DNA of 64,000 nt, taken from Clarkia xantiana subsp. parviflora (taxonomy: Eukaryota > Streptophyta > Magnoliopsida > Myrtales > Onagraceae). Of this stretch, positions 1-10,326 are shown piece by piece. The translations under genes and the position numbers were made by a program. The notes under the pieces were generated by a model. The model saw only the letters and a program-made list of their open reading frames with translations, did no database searches and had not been told where the DNA came from. The DNA lies in contig JAPTYO010000017.1 of assembly GCA_036873135.1 (NCBI GenBank), positions 4,340,001-4,404,000 on the forward strand. Direction: 5' to 3'. The number at the start of each line of letters is the position of its first letter. The stretch's first letter is position 1.

Positions 1-780
1 CATACACACTCCATTCTCGTCATCTTGTCGGGACCGTCACCTAAAAAGTCGGTCACATCCGGGCAAGTAAATATCGCTCTACTGTCCTTGGAAAATGGCT
101 CTACACCACTCTTCTAGAAACTTTTTTTTTTAATGTTCAATTTTTAGGTGAAATTTGACGATTTTGTGAAAAGTAAAGAGTGATGGATTATGAGTGGGTT
201 GGTGGGCTGATGAAAATGATGGAATGAAGATGAAAAGACGCACAAAGACACCAAATTTCAACAAAGATGAAACTTAGGACAGTCCATTTTAACATTTCAA
301 ACTTCATACACCTAATTTTAACATAGGGTAAACCTTGGACAATTTTTTAGTTATTAACCCAAAATTATGTAACAGAATCAATAAAATGATTCAGAGGCTG
401 AGGGAAATAGAAAAAAATTATCGACATCAGAAATGATTCAACTAAAAAAGTCTACGCGTCATTCCCTTATAGAATTGGAATAAGAGTCGCTGTGAAGTAC
501 CGGTGAGTACCGCCCATGAATTTCTTAAATCAATCATCATCAGCTCTGTCTGTAATCACCGCATCAACAAATAATATCAAACGACCAATATTCGGTTTTC
601 GGAATTTGAAAGAAAGACTAGGACGTGCAAAGAGGCCAGGGCCTGATTCTTAAGCATTAAGAAATGACTGGTTCTTCAGTTCAAACTTTTCAACAAGATA
701 CACATCACAAAGGCAATGAGATAAAGAGGGAAGACTTCATTGTGGGCCATTATTATAATTGAATCCGTCCGCTTTACAGA
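1..780. other. AT-rich flank without recognisable gene
   Basis: Both strands were read. No open frame of meaningful length and no LTR end, terminal inverted repeat or RNA gene was seen. There are only short A/T runs, for example around 121-133. It is probably intergenic or strongly decayed repeat DNA. Confidence 0.6.
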
Positions 781-1240
781 TTATTATTATTACTAGGTGG
801 TAGACCCGTGCGTTGCGCGGTAAGTAATTAGTTATATAATTGTTAGAGTATGAAAATTTAAATTTTATATTGATAAATTATTTGATTTGTCTTTTTATTT
901 GAAATACTTTATTCAATACAAATAAAACGCAATTACAGAAGGTGTATATATATAAGCTCAATAATTATATCTTAACGTGTGTGAATAGAAGTTCTATTTG
1001 TTAGGATAGGTTTACACATATGATTTACAATTTTTCGGTATACCTCTTACAAACCATTAAAATATTAAAATAAAAAATGGTTTTTTTTTTTTGGTGAGAA
1101 AGGAATACTAATATAAAAATAACGATCTAATACATCCTGGCCGTAGCTTTTATTCTTGGTACCGCAGTGCCACTAAAGTCTCTAAAGACAACATCTCTAA
1201 TATTAGTCGGAGGAACATCAAAATAGCATAGGATAGACTC

Positions 1241-2422
1241 CTATAAGACATCGCGTCGTGCAAGAGCATCAACAACTGAATTCCCTTCCCTATAGGTATG
1301 TCTGATCCTGCACCTCCTGAAGGTTTTCATAAGCTTCCTGCAATCAGTTATAATTGGTTTAAGAGCAAGATAATCATCGCAATCACCAGTTATCATATCG
1401 CATATAGTAATAGCAACAACTTCAATGTGAATAGAATCTAAGTTAAGCATTCTGGCCATAACATGACCATCACGAAGACCCCAGAGTTCAGCAGAGATAC
1501 TAGTCGTCCTGCCAAGCTTTCTACTAAAACCCCTGATCCAAACACCATTATGGTCTCTAATGACTCCTCCTGCACCAGCTCTGCCTGGATTTCCCTCTGA
1601 AGAACCATCTGTATTTAATTTATGCCACCCCTCATCAGGAGTCTTCCATCTAACAAGGATAGTTTCATTTTCCCTATCTGACTTTTGTTTGTCCATTGCT
1701 TCCTCGAAGTGTTTCACCTGCAAGAGAATAAAAACAAGTAAATTATCAGCCAGAGGGATCTGTGAGAAAACCCAGCAATTTCTGTTTCTCCAGATAGTCC
1801 ATATGGCGTAGGAGAAGCTGGTCTGCCATAAAGCACCATTAGCATGTATGGTAGTGCTTGTTCCATTTTCATGGAGCCAATGATTCAACTGAGATGAGAA
1901 GCTGCTAGAATTTGCAGGGATTCCAAGTGAAGTCCAAACAGAAGCGGCTCTCGGACAATCTCTTAACACATGAAGAGTATCTTTTATGTTATCTTGGCAT
2001 ATGTCACAATAGGGATCAATAATGTTTCCTCGCTTGCTAAGAAGTAGCTTGGTAGCAATGCGATCATGGGAGCTCAACCAAAGAAAATTTCTTATTTTTG
2101 GAATGGTTCGAGTTTTCCATATCCAGCTCCACTCTCCTCCACATCTTTGCATTTCTTGGTCCTGCTTAAGAAGAAGATTATAGGCAGAGGCAGTTGTAAA
2201 AGTGCCCGAGGTTGAGAATTTCCAAACCAAAGAGTCCGGGACAGCGCCTGTGATGCTACAATGAACACTAGAAATCAAATCAGAGATGGTTCTAGGAAGC
2301 TCAAAAGAAATCATTTGAAGATTCCATCCCTGAGAAGGATTCCAAATATCAACAACACGGAGGGAGTCCTCGTTTTTGTTAAGAGGGCCTGAAACAGATT
2401 CACGAAGGCTATTCACTCCCAA
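1241..2422 (-). pseudogene. LINE ORF2 C-terminus: zf-RVT and RNase H
   Basis: This open frame of about 393 codons is the C-terminal third of a plant L1-type ORF2 protein. Its middle contains the zinc-binding RT-associated region, with a WKTRTIPKIRNFLW block followed by C-D-I-C and a downstream L-H-V-L-R-D-C-P motif. The last ~130 residues are an RNase H domain. It opens with NTDGSS, contains the SAELWGL block and ends with REGNSVVDALAR. The position that normally carries the third acidic residue, in the strand after the SAE helix, reads IEVVAI instead of an expected E-x-D pattern, so catalysis is probably lost. The first residues (WLGVNSL) continue an upstream frame, so the apparent start is internal and not a real initiation site. 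Confidence 0.8.
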
Positions 2423-3090
2423 CCATTTATCATTCCAAATATTAATCTTTTGACCATCACCAATAGTCCAACCAAGCCCACTAATAAGAACATCAAAACC
2501 TTGTTTAATAGCCCTCCAATTACAAGAACTATTATAAGGTTTTTTAATGTAAGTTGATTATACTTACTCTTGAGGATGCAAGCCCACAGTTGGTCGTTGT
2601 GGGTCATCCTCTAGCAAACTTACCAAGGAGAGCATTGTTCCTAATTTCCATTTTATTGATGCCTAGCCCACCATCCTCTTTAGGTTGAGAAACTTGATCC
2701 CAACTAATGAGGTGAACTTTTCTCCTCTCATCTAATGAGCCCCAAAGAAAATCCCTATTGATCTTATCCAGCTCACTGCAAATAGATATGGGAAGAGCAG
2801 TACATTCATATAATAGGTAGGGAAAGCAGACATAACTGAATTAATAAGAACAGTACGACCAGCCATAGAGAGCATTTTACCTCTCCAACCTGAAAGTTTA
2901 CTCCTAACCTTGTCAATGATGAACTTAAAAGATTGTTTCTTTGAATTAGTAAGATCAATGGGAAAGCTAAGATAGGTGCCCAAAGAATCAAAAACTTCCA
3001 TGTTAAAAAACTGGTTAACAAAACTTTTCACAATCGAATCAGCGTTGGCAGATAGCATAATAACAGATTTTTCTAAATTGATCTTTTATA
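2423..3090 (-). pseudogene. LINE reverse transcriptase C-terminal fragment, frameshifted
   Basis: This is the continuation upstream of the RNase H frame. From 3090 downwards the minus strand reads through a conserved LINE segment (LGTYLSFPI, KLSGWRGKMLSMAGRTVLI, PTYYM). In another frame it continues with DFLWG, KVHLISWD and DGGLGINKMEIRN, then LWACILKSKY. At least two frameshifts separate these blocks. The catalytic RT motif, which lies N-terminal to this part, is missing because of the 5' truncation. Block order and spacing match plant non-LTR retrotransposons, so the assignment is firm although no protein can be made. Confidence 0.75.
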
Positions 3091-4081
3091 GCATTACTAT
3101 TAGTATTCATAGTGAATTGTTAATAATAATTAGTTTTACTTTAGAAGAAAAAATCAGACGAAAAAAATAACGTTCCTCAAGATGCAATGAGGATTTTTGG
3201 AGGATTTTCAAGTACTTAGACTTGTCTACATGATATTGACATGTCATCGGGGAAAGAAAGAAATTTATGTGGACCTATAGGGTTACTCTGTTTTGCCATG
3301 TAATCTATTCGTTTAGTACTTGTCAAGTTGTTATAAGAGTCATTAGAATTATATTATATATAGATTATATATGTAAGCTGACCCTACCTACATGACTAGA
3401 TTTTGCGAAAAGGTAATTCATAATTGGCCTAAATTTATATGTGACCTCCAGATTCAACATCAACCAATGGGAAATGAAGCAGAGACTTTCCATTAGCGAG
3501 AGGCTCTGCAGATTAGTTGTAGTAAGTTCAGAGATACCACAGACCTAGGCTTAAACGCAAATAAAACACGAAATACTACAATTGACACTCAAATATTCTT
3601 TCATAGTTAGTCGCCTGAAATATGCTTCTGTTTTCTGGCATCATCTAATCAATAAGCTGCCGGACAAGGGATCCCCTGGCGTTGCGCTCCCAAATTGTAA
3701 AAGAAGGAATGAAGAAAAAAGAAGATCCAGGCGCATAAAATCTTACTTGTGTAAATGTGTGTGGGATCTGGTAAGCTTACTTGTGTAAATGTGTGGAATC
3801 TCGTAGAGAACAATAGCAGCAGTAGCAGTAGCAGTAGCAGTAGGAGGAAGAGAAACCCCCACCAAAATGTTGGAGCGGGATGGATCGTGTGCCTAATCGT
3901 ACAGAGGCAATTGGTTTGCGCGCTTCGGAGCGAGCGTGAGGAAAAGCCAGAATGTATGTCTGTCCGTCTCTCCTCTCCTCTACGCGGTATTTTAGGCTAT
4001 TTAAATTTAGATTCGGAAACCCCAAAATGCCAGCTTATCCTCACATTCAAAGAAATTAGTACCGTAAACTCCCAACACCAC
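3091..4081. other. Intergenic stretch with AGC/AGT microsatellite
   Basis: No credible gene was found. A short interrupted (AGCAGT)n tract lies at about 3808-3841. A 20-base direct repeat (cttacttgtgtaaatgtgtg) occurs twice, 33 bases apart, near 3743 and 3776. The open frames crossing this tract are explained by the microsatellite and show no family resemblance. Confidence 0.5.
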
Positions 4082-4159
4082 ATAAAATTCTTGTGTAGAC
4101 TTGGTATTTAACCAAGCCAATAAAAAAATGACAAGTGTCTTTACACCCATCATTCTAGG
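4082..4159. mobile_element. MITE, left arm (split by element 1)
   Basis: The left arm, with the core aagccaataaaaa and the hairpin cttggtatttaaccaag, is an inverted copy of 13137-13204 across the 9-kb element 1. The arms pair over about 55 bases. Outside each arm stands the direct repeat cccaacaccac (4071-4081 and 13205-13215). A duplication of 9-11 bases suggests a Mutator-type foldback element. Without element 1 it would be about 180 bp long. Confidence 0.7.
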
Positions 4160-4918
4160 TGATGGGTTCTGATGTAATCGTTAGCCCCGTTAACAGCCAA
4201 TGGACGGCGAATAGGTCCAGTGGGCCTCGTGAAAAACCTGGAAGGCCCAGAGGCCCTGTATTAAGGGTCCCGACGATAGCGGCCCCGACACATGAGCTAG
4301 ATGCTCCCGACAAGAAGCCTCTGAGTAGGCCCCGATATGCCTTAGTAAAGGCCCCGATAATAAATCCCCGCAGAGGCTGGACCCGTCCCGTAGAGACTGA
4401 AGGTCCTGGGTGGTGATCTAGAATGAGACAACTCTGGAGTCTCCGACAGGAGTCGGGACTTGTGATCAGAGGATAAAGACCGAGAAACCCGCCTACTAGA
4501 TAGAGTAGTAGGAGACGGTTAGAGATAAAGATAAATCCCCCGAGATACGCAGGGCGTGCCCGAGATACGCGGAGTACGGGTAAGATACGCGGAGCGTGGG
4601 GCGAGATATATGGAATCCCAGCCGAGATATACGGAATCGTGGCGAGATACACGGAATCATGGGCACAACGGCCAAGCATGGTCACAGGTAACTGGGCAAC
4701 TCCTCCTCCTATATAAGGGAGGAAGTTACCCCAGAAAACGCATACTCTATAATACGCACTTAGAATACTGCTGCCACCCCATTGATTGTATACTCATTTA
4801 AGCATCGGAGAGGGATTCTGGGTCACCACCCAGCATCCCCTTTTGCAGGATTACGCGGAGCCCAGGAGTCCAGAGCATTCCGTCAAGGACGTAACGGAGC
4901 TTCGCCCGTGATCCAACA
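4160..4918 (+). repeat. 5' LTR of element 1 (759 bp)
   Basis: The LTR starts TGATGGGTTC and ends ATCCAACA. It contains a set of direct repeats of the type cgagatacgcggag at 4540-4660, a TATA box (tatataa, 4710-4716), and the motif CATTTAAGCATCGGAGAGGG at 4795-4814, shared with the LTRs of elements 2, 3 and, with small changes, B and B'. The tandem motifs upstream of the TATA box look like a U3 enhancer region. The shared motif lies about 85 bases downstream of the TATA box and so probably within the transcribed R/U5 part. Confidence 0.95.
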
Positions 4919-4919
4919 T

Positions 4920-4937
4920 TGGCGCCGTCTGTGGGAA
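4920..4937 (+). other. Primer-binding site, TGGCGCCG type
   Basis: One base after the LTR end stands tggcgccgtctgtgggaa. The first eight bases fit the acceptor end of plant tRNA-Asp. The rest deviates, and this longer form is common in Tat-type elements. The same site occurs on the minus strand in elements 2 and 3. Confidence 0.85.
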
Positions 4938-4972
4938 ACTTACGAAAAGTCAAGATAGCTTCTACCAGATCA

Positions 4973-6360
4973 ATGGTCGGTGGTGGCAAGAAGAAGCAAG
5001 TTCAGGCTGGCAGTTCCCGTCCCGCAGGAACTATGAATTCCCAGTTGCCGGAACGTGTTGCTGAACAAGGTGAGAACCCCGCTCTTTCCCAGACGCGGGG
5101 GCAGGGTGACGGTTATGAGGTCTCAGTCCGAGACACGAAGATGAACAGGCAGGATATCCCGCGTAGGGAGGAAGATGAGGCTCCCCCCAAACCCGGTGAG
5201 CCATGGAGGAGAAAGAGTCCCGCGAAAGGAAGAAGGGTCGTCTTCGAACTCGGAGTTGGCCAAGGCAGTAGCAGATGCTATGCCCATGTTCTTGGCTGCC
5301 ATGGAGACCTTGCTGGACAAGAGAGAGGCCGCCAGGAGGGCGGAGGAGTTGCCTCCGCGAGAAGAATTACCTCCACCCCCCCCCCCCCCCCCCGAGGGTG
5401 GTCCCAGAAGAACAAGAGGTTCAGGAGGACCTCGAACGAAGACCTCGTGTGTTCGCTGTTCCCGATCACTCTGGGAGAAAGGGCCATGACTTGGTTTTTC
5501 AGCCTCCCGCCAGGATGCATTACGTGCTGGGCGGACATGCATGATCGGTTTATCAAACAATATCAAGGTCGGAGGCGTCTTCTGAAGAGTGTAAGGTCCC
5601 TGACCCAGGTGGTGCAGAGACCCGACGAATCGTTGGCATATTACTACCAACGATTCACTGCCAGTGCCGCAGAGATCGATGAAGAGATATCGGAGGGAGA
5701 GACCATCCGTACTTTCCTGCGAACTTGAGTGCTCCGTACGGTTCCGACCTGATGCACAGTGTAGCCGCGAAGGCTGTGTGGAGTATGGAGGCCCTGCAAG
5801 CGAGGGTGAAACAGCAAATCGACGTCCAGGAGTCGAAGATTGCTGCCGGAGAGCTCGATCCCCCGAGGTCGGGAAGAGGAAAGCCATCGTCCAAGCTGTC
5901 GGATGATCGCAAAGGGAGCGACAAGTCGGAAGGGAGTAGAAACCTTGGTCGCCCCGAGAAAAGAGAAGACAAGCGTCCCCCGAGGAAGGACAATCGAGAA
6001 GGTCGGGCCGTTCCCATCAATAGCTCGATGACTTCTGTGTTAGCTGTGATGGATCGGCAGGGTCTCGCCCGATACCCTCCGAGGAAAGAAGGCGAATTCC
6101 TAGGAGGCCGCCCTGACCGTTACTGTCGCTACCATCGAGCCAATGGTCACGACACTGAAAACTGTCGGGAGCCGAAGAAGGAAATTGAGAAGCTGATCCA
6201 AAAGGGGAAGTTAAAAGAGTTCGTCGGAAGGGGAAGGTGCCGATCCCGGTCCAAAAGTCGGTCGCGGTCCCGCTCCAAGTCCCGTGATCGATCCCCGAAG
6301 AAGAAGAAGGTTGAGCAAGAAGCCTCAGGTTCGGGTGCCCGGAAGGAGAGGCGGGGAACT
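4973..6360 (+). pseudogene. Element 1 gag, frameshifted and internally deleted
   Basis: The capsid/nucleocapsid region starts at the ATG giving MVGGGKKKQVQ. The frame changes near 5215, where the correct frame reads SELAKAVADAMPMFLAAMETL, and changes back after an 18-base C run (5376-5393). A single-base loss near 5727 shifts it again. Compared with element 2, about 110 residues are missing between the proline run and EDLVCSLFPITLGERAM. Conserved parts remain: the gag block LLKSVRSLTQVVQRPDESLA, a knuckle of form C-x2-H-x4-H-x4-C (CRYHRANGHDTENC, about 6132-6173), and an Arg/Ser-rich tract (about 6240-6300) suited to RNA binding. In the family it packages element RNA into particles. This copy cannot make the protein. 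Confidence 0.9.
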
Positions 6361-6882
6361 ATCAACGTCATCCATGGAGGAATGGCGGTGGGAGGTGATA
6401 CCTCTGCTTCTCGGGAGAACTACGCTTCCCGCATATCTGCCGCGGTGGTGTTAGGCAAAAGGTCCCGGTCGTGGACTGTGAAGAAGGAAATGGTGATTTC
6501 TTTCTCGGCGGAGGATCTAGTAGGCGTGGAGAGCCCTCACGACGACGCCTTGGTCGTGACCCTGGACGTGGACGGATTCGAGATGAAGCGGATCCTGATA
6601 GACGGAGGGAGTTCCTCCGATATTCTTTTCATGGACGCTCTGGAAGCCATGGGAAAGACGAAAAAAGATCTCACACAGGTGGACTTCCCGATGGTAGGAT
6701 TCTCTGGTTCTACTTCTTACCCGCTGGGAATGATTACCTTACCGGTGGAGTTTGGTAGTGGCTGGAAGATGGAGAAACGAAACGTAGATTTCGTCGTAGT
6801 GGAGTCTGCGGGGGCATACAACGCTATCATCGGGAGAACCACTATCAACCCTCTCATGGCAGTCGCCTCAACGGTCCACTAG
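6361..6882 (+). pseudogene. Element 1 aspartic protease region
   Basis: The frame continues from gag through INVIHGG and SPHDDALVVTLDVDGFE into the retropepsin-like active site ILIDGGSSSDILF (DGGSSS codons at 6601-6618), then GFSGSTSYPLG and YNAIIGRTT. In Tat elements DGGS takes the place of the DTG/DSG of other retroviral-type proteases. The protein would cut the Gag-Pol polyprotein. A TAG at 6880-6882 replaces a glutamine codon kept in element 2 and ends the frame. The position directly after the gag knuckle and before RT is the family's normal order. Confidence 0.9.
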
Positions 6883-8568
6883 AAGATGAAGTTCCCGACT
6901 GACAACGGAGTTGGAGAGGTCAAAGGCGACCAAGTGGCGTCGCGAAAATGCTATGTTAATACTACCTGAAGGAGAAGGAGGGAGGCCATGACTGTCCTTC
7001 ATACTGATGCCGATCCTCGAGAGGAGTATGGGCGTCCCGCCCCCATGGAGGATCTGAAGGAGGTTGAGATTGATGGGCCTCAGAGGAAGGTGAAGATCGG
7101 GTCTGCTTTGTCGGAGGAAAGAGCCTGAGAGCTGATCGAGCTCCTGAAGGAGTTTAAGGAGCTGTTTGCCTGGTCCCCGAGTGATATGCCAGGAATCAGC
7201 CCCGACGTGATAGTGCACGAGCTGAAGATAGACCCCGCGATCAAGCCTATCGCGCAGAGAAGGCGTCCAATGGGCGCGGACAAGAGGATCGCGATCCAGC
7301 AAGAGGTAGGCAGACTGCTTGACGCTGGATTCATCAAGGAGCTCCGATTCTAGACTTGGGTTGCTAACCCAGTCCTGGTGCGAAAGAGTAACGGGAAGTG
7401 GCGGATGTGTGTCGATTTCCGCGACTTGAACAAGGCCTGCCCGAAGTATTGTTACCCGCTTCCGAGGATTGACCAATTGGTGGATGCCATATCGGGACAT
7501 GAGCTGCTGAGCTTCATGGATGCCTAATCCGGGTACAACCAGATCAAGATGGCGAAGGAGGATGCCCCTCATACGGCTTTCTATGCCGACAGTGACGTCT
7601 ACCACTATGACGTGATGCCCTTCGGATTGATCAATGCCGGAACAACTTACCAGCGGATGGTGAACAAGTTGTTTGGAGAGATGCTGGGGAAAACCATGGA
7701 GGCGTATGTGGATGACATGCTGGTGAAGTCCCGACAGGCAGGAGACCATGTCCAGAACTTGGCGGCGGCGTTTGCGTGGATGAAGTTCCATCAGGTTCGG
7801 CTGAACCCCGACAAATGTGCTTTCGGGGTGAACTCGGGGAAGTTCCTAGGGTTCATGGTGAGCCAGAGAGGAATCGAGGTGATTCCCGAGAAGCTGCGAG
7901 CAATCGAGGAGATGCAGTCCCCAAAGACTCATCGGGAGGTTCAGGTGTTGAATGGCCGGTTGGCCGCGATGAATCGCTTCCTATCCAAGGCGAGTGACCG
8001 AGCCATGCCATTTTTTGATGTGCTGAGGGCCCACAAGAAGTTCGAATGGTCCGACAAGTGCGAGGAGGCGTTCCAGGCACTCAAGCAGCACCTCCGTACC
8101 CTTCCGCCGTTGGCGAAACCAGTTCCAGGCGAGCCGCTTTATCTCTATTTGGTTGTTTCTGATGTGGCTGTTAGTTCTGTTTTGATTAAACTTGTCAAGG
8201 GCAACCAAGTGCCTATCTATTATGTAAGCAAGGTGTTTGCCAAGTCTGAAATAAACTATCCCGCTATTGAGAAGTATCTCTTCGCGTTGATTATTGTCGC
8301 TCGAAAGCTACGACCTTACTTCCATGCCCATGAAGTCACGGTATTAACTAATCAGCCCCTGAAGCACTTTTTGAACCGACCGGAGGCGTCGGGGAGATTG
8401 GTGAAATGGGCCATCGAGCTTACGGAGTTTCGTATACATTTCGCTCCGAGAACTGCTATTAAGGGCCAGGCATTGGCAGATTTTATAGCTGAGTCTACGG
8501 CACCCGATCTGGAAGTAACGGGTCCCGCAGAGGGGGTAACCATGGAAGTCCCGACAACAGAACAATAG
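6883..8568 (+). pseudogene. Element 1 reverse transcriptase and gypsy RNase H
   Basis: The RT domain runs from about 7140 (FAWSPSDMPGI) through FRDLNKACPK and the catalytic YVDD (7705-7716) to FGVNSGKFLGF. The first, gypsy-type RNase H follows (ALKQHLRTLPPL to TNQPLKHFLNRP). The frame carries four further stops: TGA near 6967, TGA near 7126, TAG near 7351 and TAA near 7525. Beyond 7549 it is open until TAG at 8566-8568. The stops at 6880, 7351 and 8566 fit CAG to TAG, and that at 6967 fits CGA to TGA. These are typical of methylated, silenced repeats. Catalytic residues are otherwise kept. The function in the family is copying element RNA into DNA in cytoplasmic particles. Confidence 0.93.
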
Positions 8569-10326
8569 CCAGAACAGCCAAATGAGGAGAACACTTGGGA
8601 GATGTACACTGATGGTTCATCGAGTGTAGAAGGCTCGGGGGCAGGATTCGTATTGATACCGCCCGGCGGAGGCGAGCCCCTACGATATGCCTTGGCGTTG
8701 ACGTTCAAAGCCACCAACAATGAAGCGGAGTACGAGGCTCTCATCACGGGCCTCAAGATTGCCAAGGGTACGGGGGTCGATCATTTAAAAGTGAAGTGCG
8801 ATGCCAGCTTGATCGTGAATCAGGTCCAGGGGAACTTTGAAGCCAGGAACCCGACAATGAAGAAGTATTTGCACGAGGTGCAGACTTTGAAGGGAAGCTT
8901 CAAAAGCTTCGATATCGAGGCGATCCCGAGGGAAGAAAACGCGGAAGCAGATTCCTTAAGCAAGTTTGCTCTGAGAGTGGCCCCCGAGGAGAATCGGAAG
9001 GTGCATTTCCTAGAGAAGGTGATTATCTCAAACATTGATCCGACGGAGATCTGCGCTATTGAGACAGGATCAGAGGAAGAGGAGAAGCCCACTTGGATGA
9101 CCCCGATGGTCACCTACCTGACTACGGGGGCACTCCCCGATGACGAGGTGGCAGCTGTCAGGGTGCGTCGGATTGCGGACAACTACGCGATGGTAGACAA
9201 CCAGTTATACAAAAAAGGGTATGTAAAGCCTTTCCTAAAATGCGTGGCGGAACCTGATACGAATCGGATCCTGAGGGAGCTACATGAGGGAGTCGCGGCC
9301 TGTCATGAAGGGGCTCGATCTCTTGTGAGGAAGGCGTTGAACTTGGGCTACTATTGGCCTTCGATGAACAAGGAGGCGACAGCAATGGTCCGATCCTGTG
9401 ATGCATGCCAGAGGTACGCTCCAAATATCGTGGCTCCCGCCGCGGACTTAATGCCCATCAGGAGTGCATGGCCCTTCGCGCAATGGGGGATTGACTTGGT
9501 GGGACCTCTTCCCCAAGCGAAAGGTCAGTGCAAGTATTTGCTCGTGGCCATCGATTACTTCTCAAAATGGATAGAGGCTAAGGCACTGGCCAAGACGACG
9601 GGACAGCAGATCCTCAAGTTCCTTCAAACTCAGATCATATCCCCGTATGGGGTTCCTCGAGTGTTGATCAGCGATAACGGCCCTCCGTTGAATGGGGCTC
9701 AGTTGAAGGAGTACCTGGAGGAGTTGAACATCGAACATCGGACCGCTTCAGTCCGCCACGCTCAATCCAATGGCCAGGTAGAATTAGCCAACAAGATCGT
9801 GATGGATGGCTTGAAGAAGAGAGTCTACACCTTGCAGGGCCATTGGCTGGATGAGCTCGAAAACATGTTGTGGGCTGTCAGAACAACACCCAAGCAATCA
9901 ACAGGAGAAACTCCGTTTGGCCTGGTCTATGGCACGGAGGCGGTTGCTCCCGTAGAGATAGCGGTGGCATCCCATCACGCAAAATATTACGAACCCCTTA
10001 CAAACGAGGAAATGAGACGTCTAGACTTAGACTTGCTCGAGGAGAAAAGATGGAAGGCTGATGAAGTCCAGGCCCGAATGCGTCTGGCAACAGCCCGATA
10101 TTACAATCGGCGTGTCAGGTCCCGACAATTCTTCGTTGGAGAACTTGTCTGGCGGAGGAACGAGTTCGTTCATCAAGATCGGATCAACAAGCTATCGCCA
10201 AAATGGGAGGGACCTTACAAGGTCGTAGGAATGCCAGCACCCAATGCATACAAGCTAGAGGACCTTGATGGCAAGACATTGAAGCATTCCTTCAGTGGCG
10301 AACACTTGAAGAAGTATCATGTTTGA
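8569..10326 (+). pseudogene. Element 1 second RNase H and integrase (frame open)
   Basis: From 8602 to 10326 the frame is open for 574 codons. The first ~125 residues are a second, archaeal-like RNase H (MYTDGSS, NNEAEYEALI, VKCDASLIV, REENAEADSLSKFA). The integrase follows, with an HHCC zinc domain (HEGVAACH ... CDACQRY) and a DDE core (WGIDLVGP, ISDNGPP, NGQVE). It ends in FSGEHLKKYHV and TGA, with no chromodomain. A second RNase H is the accepted mark of the Tat lineage. Upstream stops mean this part cannot be made as part of a full polyprotein. The first ATG at 8602 lies inside the RNase H active site, so it is not a genuine start. Confidence 0.93.

Larger units (their letters stand above)
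782..3090 (-). mobile_element. 5'-truncated L1-type LINE
   Basis: Read on the minus strand, this stretch runs from the C-terminal part of a LINE reverse transcriptase, through the zinc-binding zf-RVT region and an RNase H domain, to a 3' UTR. It ends in an (AAT)n tail, seen on the plus strand as attattattatt at 783-795. The 5' end stops abruptly near 3090, inside the RT domain, which is the usual result of incomplete target-primed reverse transcription. Just inside the tail is a motif, acccgtgcgttgcgcgg (804-820), of a kind often seen next to plant repeat ends. I could not identify a target-site duplication. The copy is dead because it has lost ORF1, the endonuclease and the RT core, and it carries frameshifts. 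Confidence 0.8.

Noticed and set aside
3755..4111. Possible small gene with Ser-rich stretch
   Set aside because: The Ser run is a translated AGC/AGT microsatellite; no start context, homology or splice evidence.
4155..4685. Open frames on both strands through the LTRs of elements 1-3 (also at 12312-12866, 20006-20430 and 30608-31243)
   Set aside because: They lie wholly in LTR sequence, overlap TATA boxes and repeat motifs, and recur only because LTRs recur.
5123..5887. Long minus-strand open frame (254 codons) across element 1 gag
   Set aside because: It is a mirror of gag with low-complexity Pro/Gly tracts; elements 2 and 3 do not keep it in the same form.
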